From Alicyclobacillus pomorum DSM 14955 (GTDB lineage Bacteria; Bacillota; Bacilli; Alicyclobacillales; Alicyclobacillaceae): a DNA stretch of 64,000 nucleotides. The notes under the pieces were generated by a model, which made no database searches, was not told the origin of the DNA, and worked only from the letters and a program-made list of their open reading frames with translations. A program made the translations under genes and the position numbers. The DNA is taken from assembly GCF_000472905.1 (NCBI RefSeq), contig NZ_AXAR01000016.1:1-64000 (forward strand), read 5' to 3'. Within the stretch, counting starts at the first letter, position 1. Every line of letters begins with the position of its first letter. Shown piece by piece: positions 38,561 through 46,883 of this stretch.

Positions 38561-41166
38561 GACACAACCTCCTTCGCCTGTTGTACCAGTTCATCTAAGA
38601 GATTGATGGCCATCAGCGGCGTCAGCGTTTCCACTCGCGTGTTTGCAAGCTGCTGAAGCAGCGCTTCCTGTTTCCAATGAAATAAGGGCAACGGTGCGTC
38701 TTCCACCGGCTCTTCTGCGGCGGCCGCTTCGCGGACGTGATGTTCGTTCTCTAGCGCAGACGAGGCCGTCTCCCGGACTTGCAGCAACTCCGTCGCACGA
38801 GCAATGACGGACTCTGGGATGCCGGCGAGTTTCGCTACCTGAATCCCGTAACTCTTGTCTGCCGGACGTGGCACAACGGTGTGCAGGAAGGAAATACCTT
38901 CCTCTGTCTCGCGCACCAGCACCGAGTAATTGGCGGCACCCTCCAGTGCTTCAGCCTTCGCCGTCAGTTCGTGGTAGTGCGTGGCAAACAGGGTGAGCGG
39001 ACGGCGACCCGGTTCCAGCAGCGCTTCCATCACGGCTTCCGCAATGCTCATGCCGTCGTAGGTGCTTGTCCCACGGCCAATTTCGTCGAGCAACACCAAG
39101 CTCCTATCCGTCGCCTGACGAAGAATCTGCGCCAGTTCGACCATTTCCACCATAAACGTGCTCTGACCAGCGGAAAGGTCGTCCGAAGCGCCGATGCGAG
39201 TGAAAATTCTATCCACCAACCCGACAACGGCTTCTCGCGCGGGCACAAAACAGCCGATGTGCGCCATCAGAACAATCAACGCCGTCTGGCGCATGTACGT
39301 GCTCTTCCCGGCCATGTTCGGACCGGTAATCAGCATCAAATCGCTGTCCTCACCCAGCGACACGTCATTCGGTACAAACGTTCCGGGCGATGCAGCTTCC
39401 ACCACTGGGTGGCGTCCCTGAACAATGTGGATGCCTCGTTCATTACGGATGGTCGGTCTCGTGTAGTTGAATCGAATCGACACCGTAGCCATCGCGCAGA
39501 GGGCGTCAATGGCAGCGATGCACTCCGACGCGAGTTGAATGTCGCGCAACCTCTGCAACGTCTTGTCGCGGAGCTCGCAAAACAGTTCGTACTCTCGCTC
39601 CAAACTCCGCTCTTCGGCGTTTAAGATGTTCGCTTCCTGTACCTTCAATTCGGGCAACGTATAACGTTCACTGGACGCGAGGGTCTGGCGTCGCTCGTAT
39701 TCAGCGGGTACCAGGTGGACATTCGCTTTGGAAACCTCAATGTAGTAACCAAACACCTTGTTGTATCCGATTTTCAGCGAACGAATACCGGTACGTTCGC
39801 GTTCTCTTTGTTCGAGGTTGGCCAGCCACTCCTTGGCAGAGGTGTTCATCGACCGAAGCCTGTCCAACTCCGCGTCCGCGCCCGGGCGAATCAGCCCGCC
39901 CTCTTTCAGCCCAAGTGGAGGTTGGTCCACAATGTAGTGGTCAATCTCACTCACCAACTCCGAAAAATCGGGGATGCGCGAGACAGTAGACCGGAGCAAA
40001 TCACTCGACGTCGGTGATAACAGTTCCACAATCCGCGGCAACTTTGACAAGGACTGCCCGATGGCACGAAGATCTCTAGCATTGGCCGTACCAAACGAAA
40101 TACGTCCTGCAAGGCGGTCGAGATCATACACGTCGCGCAAAAGTTCCCGCAACGATTCGCGCAAAAACACGTCTTCCACAAGCGTAGCTACGCCATCCAA
40201 TCGCTCATCGATGGCCGCCTTGTCTGCCAGTGGCCGCTCAATCCATGCGCGTAAGAGGCGAGAGCCCATGGCAGTCTCGGTGGCATCCAACAACCCGTAC
40301 AAGGATCCCTTCTTTTGCCGACCCCGACTGCTCTCAATCAGCTCCAGGTTGCGTTGTGCTGTGTAGTCCACGACCAAGTACCCGCGGCTCGCCACGTTTT
40401 TGGGTGTGCGCATGTGCACGAGGTGCTGGCGCTGCGTTTCTTCGACGTAAGACAACATCAGCCCGAGCGCTTCTGCCGCGATGGGCGATGTGTCCAATCC
40501 AAGCGGTACCAAGCTTGTGACCGCAAACTGTCGGTACAGATTCTCGTACGCCGCCTGCGACGCATGGCGTCCTTCGGGCAATCGTCCCAATCGACTCCCG
40601 TTGTCTTTACACCAATCGACGATGGCCTGGAAATCTGGATGTTCGTACTGACTGTCGTAAACCAACACCTCGGCTGGTGTCCACTGGGACAATAATTCTC
40701 GAAGTCCGTCCCCTGCGACCTCCGCATACCACGTGTCGCCCGTAGACACGTCCCCCATGCCGATGCCGTAACCCCCCCGCCTCTGGACGACCGCAGCCAG
40801 AATCCGATGGGCACTACCTTCGTCTCGCAAAGTGGTACCTGGGGTTACAATGCGCACGACATCTCGCTTCACCAGCCCTTTGGTTTGCTTGGGGTCTTCC
40901 AGCTGTTCGCAGATGGCTACGCAAAACCCCTGGTCTACGAGACGGTCGATATATTGTTCTGCCGCGTGAAATGGAACGCCGCACATCGGTACTCGCCCTT
41001 GACTTCCGGCGTCGCGCCCTGTGAGCGTGATGTCCAGGACTTTGCTGGCAGTGACAGCGTCGTCGAAAAAGAGCTCATAAAAATCACCGAGCCGAAACAT
41101 CAGGAGTGCGTCCGGGTGCTGATTTTTAATCTCAAGGTATTGCTGCATCATGGGCGTCAATGCCAA
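38527..41166 (-). CDS. mutS: DNA mismatch repair protein MutS
   Basis: About 879 residues. Domain I has LMFRLGDFYELFFDDA with the mismatch-reading Phe in the F-x-E type motif; core and clamp follow; the ABC ATPase has LMLITGPNMAGKSTYMRQ (Walker A), LVLLDEIGRGTSTYDG (Walker B/signature) and ATHYHEL. TTG at 41166 gives the family start (ALTPMMQQYLEIKN), with GGTGGTGGG upstream; the longer frame to 41307 has no support. Downstream mutL is translationally coupled. Confidence 0.97.
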   Translation of the reverse strand: MALTPMMQQYLEIKNQHPDALLMFRLGDFYELFFDDAVTASKVLDITLTGRDAGSQGRVPMCGVPFHAAEQYIDRLVDQGFCVAICEQLEDPKQTKGLVKRDVVRIVTPGTTLRDEGSAHRILAAVVQRRGGYGIGMGDVSTGDTWYAEVAGDGLRELLSQWTPAEVLVYDSQYEHPDFQAIVDWCKDNGSRLGRLPEGRHASQAAYENLYRQFAVTSLVPLGLDTSPIAAEALGLMLSYVEETQRQHLVHMRTPKNVASRGYLVVDYTAQRNLELIESSRGRQKKGSLYGLLDATETAMGSRLLRAWIERPLADKAAIDERLDGVATLVEDVFLRESLRELLRDVYDLDRLAGRISFGTANARDLRAIGQSLSKLPRIVELLSPTSSDLLRSTVSRIPDFSELVSEIDHYIVDQPPLGLKEGGLIRPGADAELDRLRSMNTSAKEWLANLEQRERERTGIRSLKIGYNKVFGYYIEVSKANVHLVPAEYERRQTLASSERYTLPELKVQEANILNAEERSLEREYELFCELRDKTLQRLRDIQLASECIAAIDALCAMATVSIRFNYTRPTIRNERGIHIVQGRHPVVEAASPGTFVPNDVSLGEDSDLMLITGPNMAGKSTYMRQTALIVLMAHIGCFVPAREAVVGLVDRIFTRIGASDDLSAGQSTFMVEMVELAQILRQATDRSLVLLDEIGRGTSTYDGMSIAEAVMEALLEPGRRPLTLFATHYHELTAKAEALEGAANYSVLVRETEEGISFLHTVVPRPADKSYGIQVAKLAGIPESVIARATELLQVRETASSALENEHHVREAAAAEEPVEDAPLPLFHWKQEALLQQLANTRVETLTPLMAINLLDELVQQAKEVVSWGKSKSFPTS

Positions 41167-41255
41167 AATTCCCACCACCGATGAAAGAAGTCTCTGCGCG
41201 TGGCACAGCGTCCCGCATTGCGAATCGCCGCATCCCCGCTGAAAACTGTCAAAAA

Positions 41256-41319
41256 AGCTACAGGTGTCCGCTGTCGATGTCGATTGGACACGGTTGTTCG
41301 ACACCACAGCGCTGTAGCT
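41256..41319 (-). ncRNA. Structured RNA element upstream of mutS with terminator-like 3' end
   Basis: On the minus strand AGCTACAG (41319 to 41312) pairs with CTGTAGCT (41263 to 41256), followed by TTTTTTG. The 48 bases between can pair further (CGCTGT with ACAGCG, GTGTC with GACAC). It may be a long-stem terminator behind ricA or a leader element of mutS. Confidence 0.45.
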
Positions 41320-41454
41320 GTCCGTCTATGTACGTGAGAGACGTACAGAACGCCATTTCGAGCCGTTCAATACGAGTTATCGCTGTATTGCAAATCGCTG
41401 GCAACACATTGGGTACATGCGAGAAGAAGCATCGCGGATACTGCAGAAGGGATA

Positions 41455-41492
41455 GCGAAGAGGGATCCCGTCACAAGTGAATCCCTCTTCGC
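41455..41492 (-). terminator. 12-bp hairpin after ricA, no U tract
   Basis: GCGAAGAGGGAT (41455-41466) and ATCCCTCTTCGC (41481-41492) pair perfectly; the minus-strand 3' flank is TATCCCTT, so termination would be weak. It starts 12 bases after the ricA stop. Confidence 0.5.
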
Positions 41493-41504
41493 AGCACTCC
41501 GCGC

Positions 41505-41930
41505 TCAGTGACCTTGTCCGCCGCAGGTACATCCCTGTCCGTCAGGTCCCTTTCCGCAACCCTGTTTGGGACCGAGTTCCACCGGTACCTTATCCGACAA
41601 CCGAACCAACAATAGGTGCATGACGCCTTGCAGTAATTCGTTCAACTCCGCCTGCGCTTGCTTGTACTGCATGGCCACTGGAATCTCGTACAACTGTTCC
41701 TCAATCTCCTGAATTTCTGCCTGCAACTGTTGTACTTTCGGGTGATCCTCCGGCAGTGCGTGCGCCAAGCCGAGTCGATTGTTCGTCTTCAACTTCAGCG
41801 ACTCGAACAACGCCTGCGCTTCTTCATGCCGCTCCATCTTCTCGCGCGCTTTCCAATACTGGCGAGCTGCCTCTGACTGGCAAATCATGTCCGCAATGGC
41901 GTCTGCCTTGGTCATCAAGTCCTCGGTCAC
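41505..41930 (-). CDS. ricA: RicA (YmcA/YlbF family) with Cys-rich tail
   Basis: 141 residues, mainly helical YlbF/YmcA fold (SEAARQYWKAREKMERHEEAQALFESLKLKTN), ending in a Cys-rich tail GCGKGPDGQGCTCGGQGH. In B. subtilis RicA, with RicT and RicF, carries 4Fe-4S clusters and steers RNase Y mRNA processing, competence, biofilm and sporulation; rny lies in this window. GTG at 41930 overlaps the miaB stop (GTGA) and follows GAGGGGG. Confidence 0.88.
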   Translation of the reverse strand: MTEDLMTKADAIADMICQSEAARQYWKAREKMERHEEAQALFESLKLKTNNRLGLAHALPEDHPKVQQLQAEIQEIEEQLYEIPVAMQYKQAQAELNELLQGVMHLLLVRLSDKVPVELGPKQGCGKGPDGQGCTCGGQGH

Positions 41931-43525
41931 GCCAATACCCCCTCGGGGCGCTCCACGAGGGTACCCATCAGTGTCCAGGTTTTCGGCTGCTCAATCCGAA
42001 CGGAAACAGTCTGACCAGTGAGCCCCACGTCACCTTGAAACAACACCAACTTGTTTGTGCGCGTCCGGCCAGCGAGAACGTCCGGATTCGTCTTGCTTTC
42101 TCCCTCCACCAAAACGTCTACCACTTGTCCCGCCAGCGCTTGGTTTTTCGCCAGGCTGATGGCGTACTGTACCTCGTTCAAGCGCTGCAGACGAGCCTTC
42201 TTTTCCGACAGCGGCACGTCATCAGGAAACTTCGCCGCAGGTGTGTTTTCACGCGGCGAGTAGATAAAGGTAAACGCGTTGTCAAACTGGACCTCCTCGA
42301 CCAACCGCAGCGTGTCCAAGAACTGCTCCTCCGTCTCGCCGGGGAAACCGACAATGATGTCCGTGGTCAAACTCACGCCAGGGATGGCCGTCCGAATCTT
42401 GTTCACCAGTTCAAGGTAGAACTCTCGCGTGTGGGACCGATTCATCCGCTTCAAAATCTGATTGTTGCCAGACTGAACAGGCAAATGAATATGTTCCACG
42501 ACCTTGTCGCAGTCGGCCAAAGCCTGAATCAACTCGTCCGTGAAGTTCCACGGATTGGATGTCGTAAAGCGAATTCGCTCAATGCCATCGACATCATTGA
42601 CTTGGCGAAGCAGTTTTGCAAACGTGACTGAACCTAAGTCGACGCCGTAGTCATTCACGTTTTGTCCAAGCAACGTGATCTCTTTCACACCGTCCGCTGC
42701 CAACTGCTGAACTTCTTGCAGAATGTCTTCTGGAAGTCGGCTGCGCTCTGCACCGCGCGTGTACGGCACAATACAGTACGTGCAGAACTTATTACAACCG
42801 TATTGGACATTGACCCAGGCGCGAATGTGGTCTTTGCGCGCCTTCGGAATATCTTCCACCGTTTCCGCCGCTTTGTCCCACACTTCGAGGATGGTCTCCT
42901 GGCTGTGCCGAGCGTTGGTCAACAACTGCGGCAAACGGTGAATGTTGTGGGTCCCGAAAACGACGTCCACCCAAGGGAATTTCTCCAAGACCATTTTCTG
43001 CACGCCTTTTTCCTGCGCCATGCACCCGCACAAGCCGAGAACCAGTTCTGGGTTTCGCGTCTTTAGCGGACGCAGCCGGCCAATTTCGCCAAACACCTTG
43101 TCTTCGGCGTTCTCGCGAACGGCGCAGGTGTTAAACAAGATGAAGTCCGCTTCGGCGTCTTCCTTTGCGGGTCGATACCCCATGGCTTGCAACAAGCCGG
43201 CCATCGTTTCCGTGTCATGCTCGTTCATCTGACAACCATAGGTCTTAATGATGTACCGATACGGTTCTCCGGACGCCTTGGTCCCCACTTGGTAATCCTT
43301 GGTCAACGCATCTATGTCAAACGAGGTCCGAACAGCCGTGTTGGGCCGGTGCGTTCCGAAGACAATCCCTGCCCCCGGTTGCAAGCGGCCTTCACGGAGT
43401 TTCGTAATCAAGTTCTCCACCCTTGCACCACTCACTTTCTCTGCTGTTTCAACGTCCATGGAACGTGATATAGAATCCCACTCGGGCATACGTTTCACCA
43501 TCGCGTCCGCCTTGCCGACAGACAC
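41927..43525 (-). CDS. miaB: tRNA-2-methylthio-N6-dimethylallyladenosine synthase
   Basis: About 532 residues. The MTTase domain has IIKTYGCQMNEHDTE, FNTCAVRENAEDKVFG and LCGCMAQ (three Cys of the auxiliary cluster); the radical SAM core has YGCNKFCTYCIVPYTRGAERSR (C-x3-C-x2-C); the C-terminal TRAM domain ends near TWTLMGTLVER. Start uncertain: ATG 43537 lies on a TATAAT box (43536-43541), so GTG 43525 behind GAGGG is preferred; ATG 43501 is a further option. MiaB acts after MiaA. Confidence 0.93.
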   Translation of the reverse strand: MSVGKADAMVKRMPEWDSISRSMDVETAEKVSGARVENLITKLREGRLQPGAGIVFGTHRPNTAVRTSFDIDALTKDYQVGTKASGEPYRYIIKTYGCQMNEHDTETMAGLLQAMGYRPAKEDAEADFILFNTCAVRENAEDKVFGEIGRLRPLKTRNPELVLGLCGCMAQEKGVQKMVLEKFPWVDVVFGTHNIHRLPQLLTNARHSQETILEVWDKAAETVEDIPKARKDHIRAWVNVQYGCNKFCTYCIVPYTRGAERSRLPEDILQEVQQLAADGVKEITLLGQNVNDYGVDLGSVTFAKLLRQVNDVDGIERIRFTTSNPWNFTDELIQALADCDKVVEHIHLPVQSGNNQILKRMNRSHTREFYLELVNKIRTAIPGVSLTTDIIVGFPGETEEQFLDTLRLVEEVQFDNAFTFIYSPRENTPAAKFPDDVPLSEKKARLQRLNEVQYAISLAKNQALAGQVVDVLVEGESKTNPDVLAGRTRTNKLVLFQGDVGLTGQTVSVRIEQPKTWTLMGTLVERPEGVLA

Positions 43526-43648
43526 TTCATCCCTCATTATAAAGGAAGTCGACCCAGTTCTGCGAAAGCCAAGTGTTGCTACTCATTATAGACCGGAAAG
43601 ATTTTCAATCAAAGCTTGTCCCGTGATACCAGCTTGGAGGCGATTGCA

Positions 43649-43903
43649 ATGTCTGAAAAACGCCATGTCCCAACGTTTAAGTTATACCTATACGGTGAGA
43701 GTGAAGCCTTTGAAGGCCCCGTGGTCTCCCCTACGAAGGACGAAGTCGCAGTCGATATGTGCAATCTGCATGAGATTCTAAAGGCTCACAACGCACTTCT
43801 GGTCTATGCCAGAAGGTGGGTGTACGTGCCTTTGCATTCCGTCTCCCGTGTAGAGCGCGGCGCCAGTCGCTTTTCCCTCCCCTGGCCGCTCGTCGACCAA
43901 TGA
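43649..43903 (+). CDS. Hypothetical protein (84 aa), lone plus-strand gene
   Basis: ATG at 43649 follows GGAGGCGA at a good distance and decides the start over the upstream frame. The product MSEKRHVPTFKLYLYGESEA... is predicted mainly beta/alpha without membrane segment, containing ALLVYARRWVYVPLHSVSRVE. No family is recognised. It is the only plus-strand gene between lexA and the right edge gene, lying between miaB and the spore ligase cluster. Confidence 0.55.
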   Translation: MSEKRHVPTFKLYLYGESEAFEGPVVSPTKDEVAVDMCNLHEILKAHNALLVYARRWVYVPLHSVSRVERGASRFSLPWPLVDQ

Positions 43904-44000
43904 CACCCGACAACGAACAGACCGCGTGGTTGCCGTCCGCTCGCAACGTTCCCATCGACGACTGGAGCAACGAAACGCATCTCATTTCGTCACTCGACGG

Positions 44001-45347
44001 TCACAAGCTCGGTCTCCTTCGAACGGCTCGCTGCTTTCTCCTCATCTTGGCGGTCGCCGTCTGAGCGACGGCCGACGCCGGACGCAATTCATCCAGGTGA
44101 GCCAGAATCCCCTGTAGAGACTTGCGGCGGATCTCGGGCTCATCGAACTTCATCGGCTTTGAATTTGCTTCAAAAAACCAAGGGTGTCCGTATTCGTCAA
44201 CGCCAACATCCATCGACATCTCGCCTAACTCGTATTGGTAATACTCGTCAATCGCTTCGGCACAGCGAACCACCATGCGTTCAATCTCCTGGTCTACCTG
44301 TGTATCATCCGCCCCAAACTGCTGGGTGAGGACTTGCACAGCGTGCGCGATGGATCCACCGTTTGGAACATGCGTGGTGATGGCGTTGGCCCCCGCCACA
44401 CGAACCCCTTTCCCAACCACCACCCAGCGCTGGTCTCGCTTCTGCAGTAAAACCCGGAAATCGCACGGCCGTTGGTTCCACTCAATGAGCGGTATGGCGG
44501 ACTGGATCACATACTGGCTGACCAGGCGGTGTTGCTCTACGAGCGCCCATAGACTGCGCGGGCTGTCCGCGACGTACGTTTGGCAGTGAGCGTTCTTCAA
44601 GACCTTTACCACGTAGTCAGCACCACACACTTCTACGCGAATCATGCCGTGGCCAATGCTGCCGCCCGTGGGCTTCAAATACACCGCTGGATGCCGTCGC
44701 AGCATTCGGTACAACGACTCCGCACTCAAGGATTCATGGGTTTCCGGCAGATACTCGTGCAAGTTCGCCGCCCGAATGATGCGATAGATGGTGGCTTTGT
44801 TGAAATAGCCTGGGTTGAACAGCGGGATGCCGAATCCGTGAATAATGGTTTTGGCCGTGCGCGTCGTCTCGCATCGTTCCAGGTTGCGTTTGGGAATGCG
44901 GTTGTACATGGCCTCAGGCCTCGGACAGGGCAGCGGTATCCATTGCCGATTCCCGCTGCGGACATAGCCTTGCCACAATTCATTGCGGTTGACATGATCT
45001 GTCGGAATCACGTAGACAAAGCTGTTTCGCAATCGAGCCGTCTTCATGATGTCGCGGAAATTGGATCTCGCGCCGACAAATGACGACTTGCCGGAACCCG
45101 CGAGTATGGCATAGATAGGGCCCGCAACCCATTCGCCGCCACCATCACGCGTTAAACCGACTCGATGACGGAAAATCACTTGCCCTTCTGGTACCGAACC
45201 AACGAGAGGCACCCGTAGATTCGAGACTTTCACGTCTCCACCGGCGGTCTCGAGCACACTGGATAGCTCCTGCGGGGCAAGGACGTACAGCATCATCTCT
45301 GACCGACGTTGCACCCACACCAGTTCACCGGTCCATGACCCACTCAC
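44001..45347 (-). CDS. YheC/YheD-family ATP-grasp protein (endospore coat-associated)
   Basis: About 448 residues. The C-terminal two thirds is an ATP-grasp domain: AVYLKPTGGSIGHGMIRVE (ATP-binding Lys, glycine-rich loop), WNQRPCDFRVLLQKRDQRW, and ELGEMSMDVGVDEYGHPWFFEANSKP with the Mg2+-binding Glu-x-Asn. The N-terminal part has the YheC fold. B. subtilis YheC/YheD act in spore coat build-up; ATP-grasp enzymes join a carboxylate to an amine. GTG at 45347 behind GGAGGGGG is chosen. Last gene of a four-gene run. Confidence 0.85.
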   Translation of the reverse strand: MSGSWTGELVWVQRRSEMMLYVLAPQELSSVLETAGGDVKVSNLRVPLVGSVPEGQVIFRHRVGLTRDGGGEWVAGPIYAILAGSGKSSFVGARSNFRDIMKTARLRNSFVYVIPTDHVNRNELWQGYVRSGNRQWIPLPCPRPEAMYNRIPKRNLERCETTRTAKTIIHGFGIPLFNPGYFNKATIYRIIRAANLHEYLPETHESLSAESLYRMLRRHPAVYLKPTGGSIGHGMIRVEVCGADYVVKVLKNAHCQTYVADSPRSLWALVEQHRLVSQYVIQSAIPLIEWNQRPCDFRVLLQKRDQRWVVVGKGVRVAGANAITTHVPNGGSIAHAVQVLTQQFGADDTQVDQEIERMVVRCAEAIDEYYQYELGEMSMDVGVDEYGHPWFFEANSKPMKFDEPEIRRKSLQGILAHLDELRPASAVAQTATAKMRRKQRAVRRRPSL

Positions 45348-45382
45348 GACAACACCCCCTCCAATCTCGCCCACATTCGTCG

Positions 45383-46855
45383 CTACGCCCGTGCACGAGC
45401 CGCACGGCGTTGCACGCGTCGCACCGACGACTTCCGCTGCCCGTGTAGGGGAATTCCCCACAGTGTTCGAATATCCACTGATTCATCCCACGTTTGACCC
45501 TGACGAATCATTTCAAACAAGGGGTCAATGTAATTCTTGTAGCGTTCATAGGCAGTCAATCCGCTCAAGGCCTCGAAGTTGCGTTCCACAATCGGTTTCA
45601 GGATTTCGTGTCCACCGTTAAAAAAAGCGAATTGCAAGCGTTCATCGTACAAATCTACGATAGGCAACTCGCGATGGTGAACTGCCACCACGTATGCGAG
45701 ACAAAACGCCGCTACCGTAATGTCTGGGCTCACGATAAAACTGCCCGGCGTCCGATATTCAAATCCACCGTAATCCTTATGGCGAACATCTCCAAGAAAT
45801 CCATAACGCGGCCTCCGCAGCCGTGCAGTTCGAGGATCTTCCACCATCATCAGCGGCAGCCCGAGGTAATTGTCGAGCACTTTTACAAATCGACTGGAGA
45901 ACGGCACGCTTGAGAAGTGGATGTGCCCACCTGTGCAGTAGCGTTTGAACGGCATGCTACCTGCACGCCATTCCACTTGTGCTCGGTCAATCTTCCGCGT
46001 GGCCTCCATCATCGTGTCGCGCAGGTTCGCCATTAATCCGAGCGGCGAAGCATCCGGTTCTGGCCGTAACTCCATCAGAGGGAGTCGCTGTCCATCGAAC
46101 TGCAAACTTCGGTCATCGCACCCGACGCGTCCCTTACGACCGAAATAATTGCTGGCTAGGACCATCTTGCCCACCGGATTTCGCAGCATGAGTTCCATGT
46201 CGGCACCAAGCAAAAAGGCACTTGTGCCCGTCTCCGCAACCCTGTCCTCTCGGGCCATGAAGTCTTCCACGGCGCGGGCGTAGAGGTCAAGCATTCGCCC
46301 ATGCAGAACCGGCGAGGCCGTGACATCGAGGACGTACAGCACCCCTTGCTGCGCCATACCAATGCTGACCATACCATGGTCAAGCCCCAACGCGTGCAAC
46401 ACTCGCGACGCGAGTCGAACAGCGCGCACGGTCACTCGGTCGTCATCCAGCGGCACTTCGCGGAACGAGTCCTGAACACGTTGGATGCGTTGATTGATCC
46501 ACACCTGATTGCCATCGCAGCGGAAGCACGTCAGCGGGGTAAGGTCGAACATCGGAATCCGGTACTGCCGTAACAATCGAGCGTCTTCGCTCTGCCCCCT
46601 GTCTTTCGTCCAGACACGAACTCCAATCCGCCGCAGAAAGCGGGCCATGGCGCCCCTGGAAGCCGTGCGCTGGATTGCGTTTTGCGGATTGAATACCGTT
46701 CCTTGATGAGGGTCCGCCTCTGGGCTACCTCCATAGCGTATGACAACGTCGCCACTTCCAATATTGGAACTGGAGACGTACGGCTTGAGTATTGGGACCC
46801 GTTTTAGCAGGCGCCGTGCGGAAGGCTGCCCGGCATGCAGCAGATAGTAGGTCAT
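45383..46855 (-). CDS. Amidoligase-domain protein (COOH-NH2 ligase type 2)
   Basis: 490 residues. The C-terminal half resembles the putative amidoligase family (glutamine synthetase/GCS-like fold): FLLGADMELMLRNPVGKMVLAS, MELRPEPDASPLGLM, FKRYCTGGHIHFSS and GGFEYRTPGSF, rich in the Glu/His/Arg residues that bind ATP and acid in this fold. The N-terminal half shows a weaker ATP-grasp-like pattern (SRVLHALGLDHGMVSIG, VLDVTASP). It probably forms amide or isopeptide bonds; the substrates are unknown. It lies 35 bases from the next ATP-grasp gene. AAAGGAGATG precedes the ATG. Confidence 0.75.
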   Translation of the reverse strand: MTYYLLHAGQPSARRLLKRVPILKPYVSSSNIGSGDVVIRYGGSPEADPHQGTVFNPQNAIQRTASRGAMARFLRRIGVRVWTKDRGQSEDARLLRQYRIPMFDLTPLTCFRCDGNQVWINQRIQRVQDSFREVPLDDDRVTVRAVRLASRVLHALGLDHGMVSIGMAQQGVLYVLDVTASPVLHGRMLDLYARAVEDFMAREDRVAETGTSAFLLGADMELMLRNPVGKMVLASNYFGRKGRVGCDDRSLQFDGQRLPLMELRPEPDASPLGLMANLRDTMMEATRKIDRAQVEWRAGSMPFKRYCTGGHIHFSSVPFSSRFVKVLDNYLGLPLMMVEDPRTARLRRPRYGFLGDVRHKDYGGFEYRTPGSFIVSPDITVAAFCLAYVVAVHHRELPIVDLYDERLQFAFFNGGHEILKPIVERNFEALSGLTAYERYKNYIDPLFEMIRQGQTWDESVDIRTLWGIPLHGQRKSSVRRVQRRAARARA

Positions 46856-46883
46856 GAGCTACATCTCCTTTCAGGGTCCGTCG

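Noticed and set aside
41756-42631. 291-codon plus-strand frame opposite ricA/miaB
   Set aside because: Runs across two real genes on the other strand and resembles nothing.
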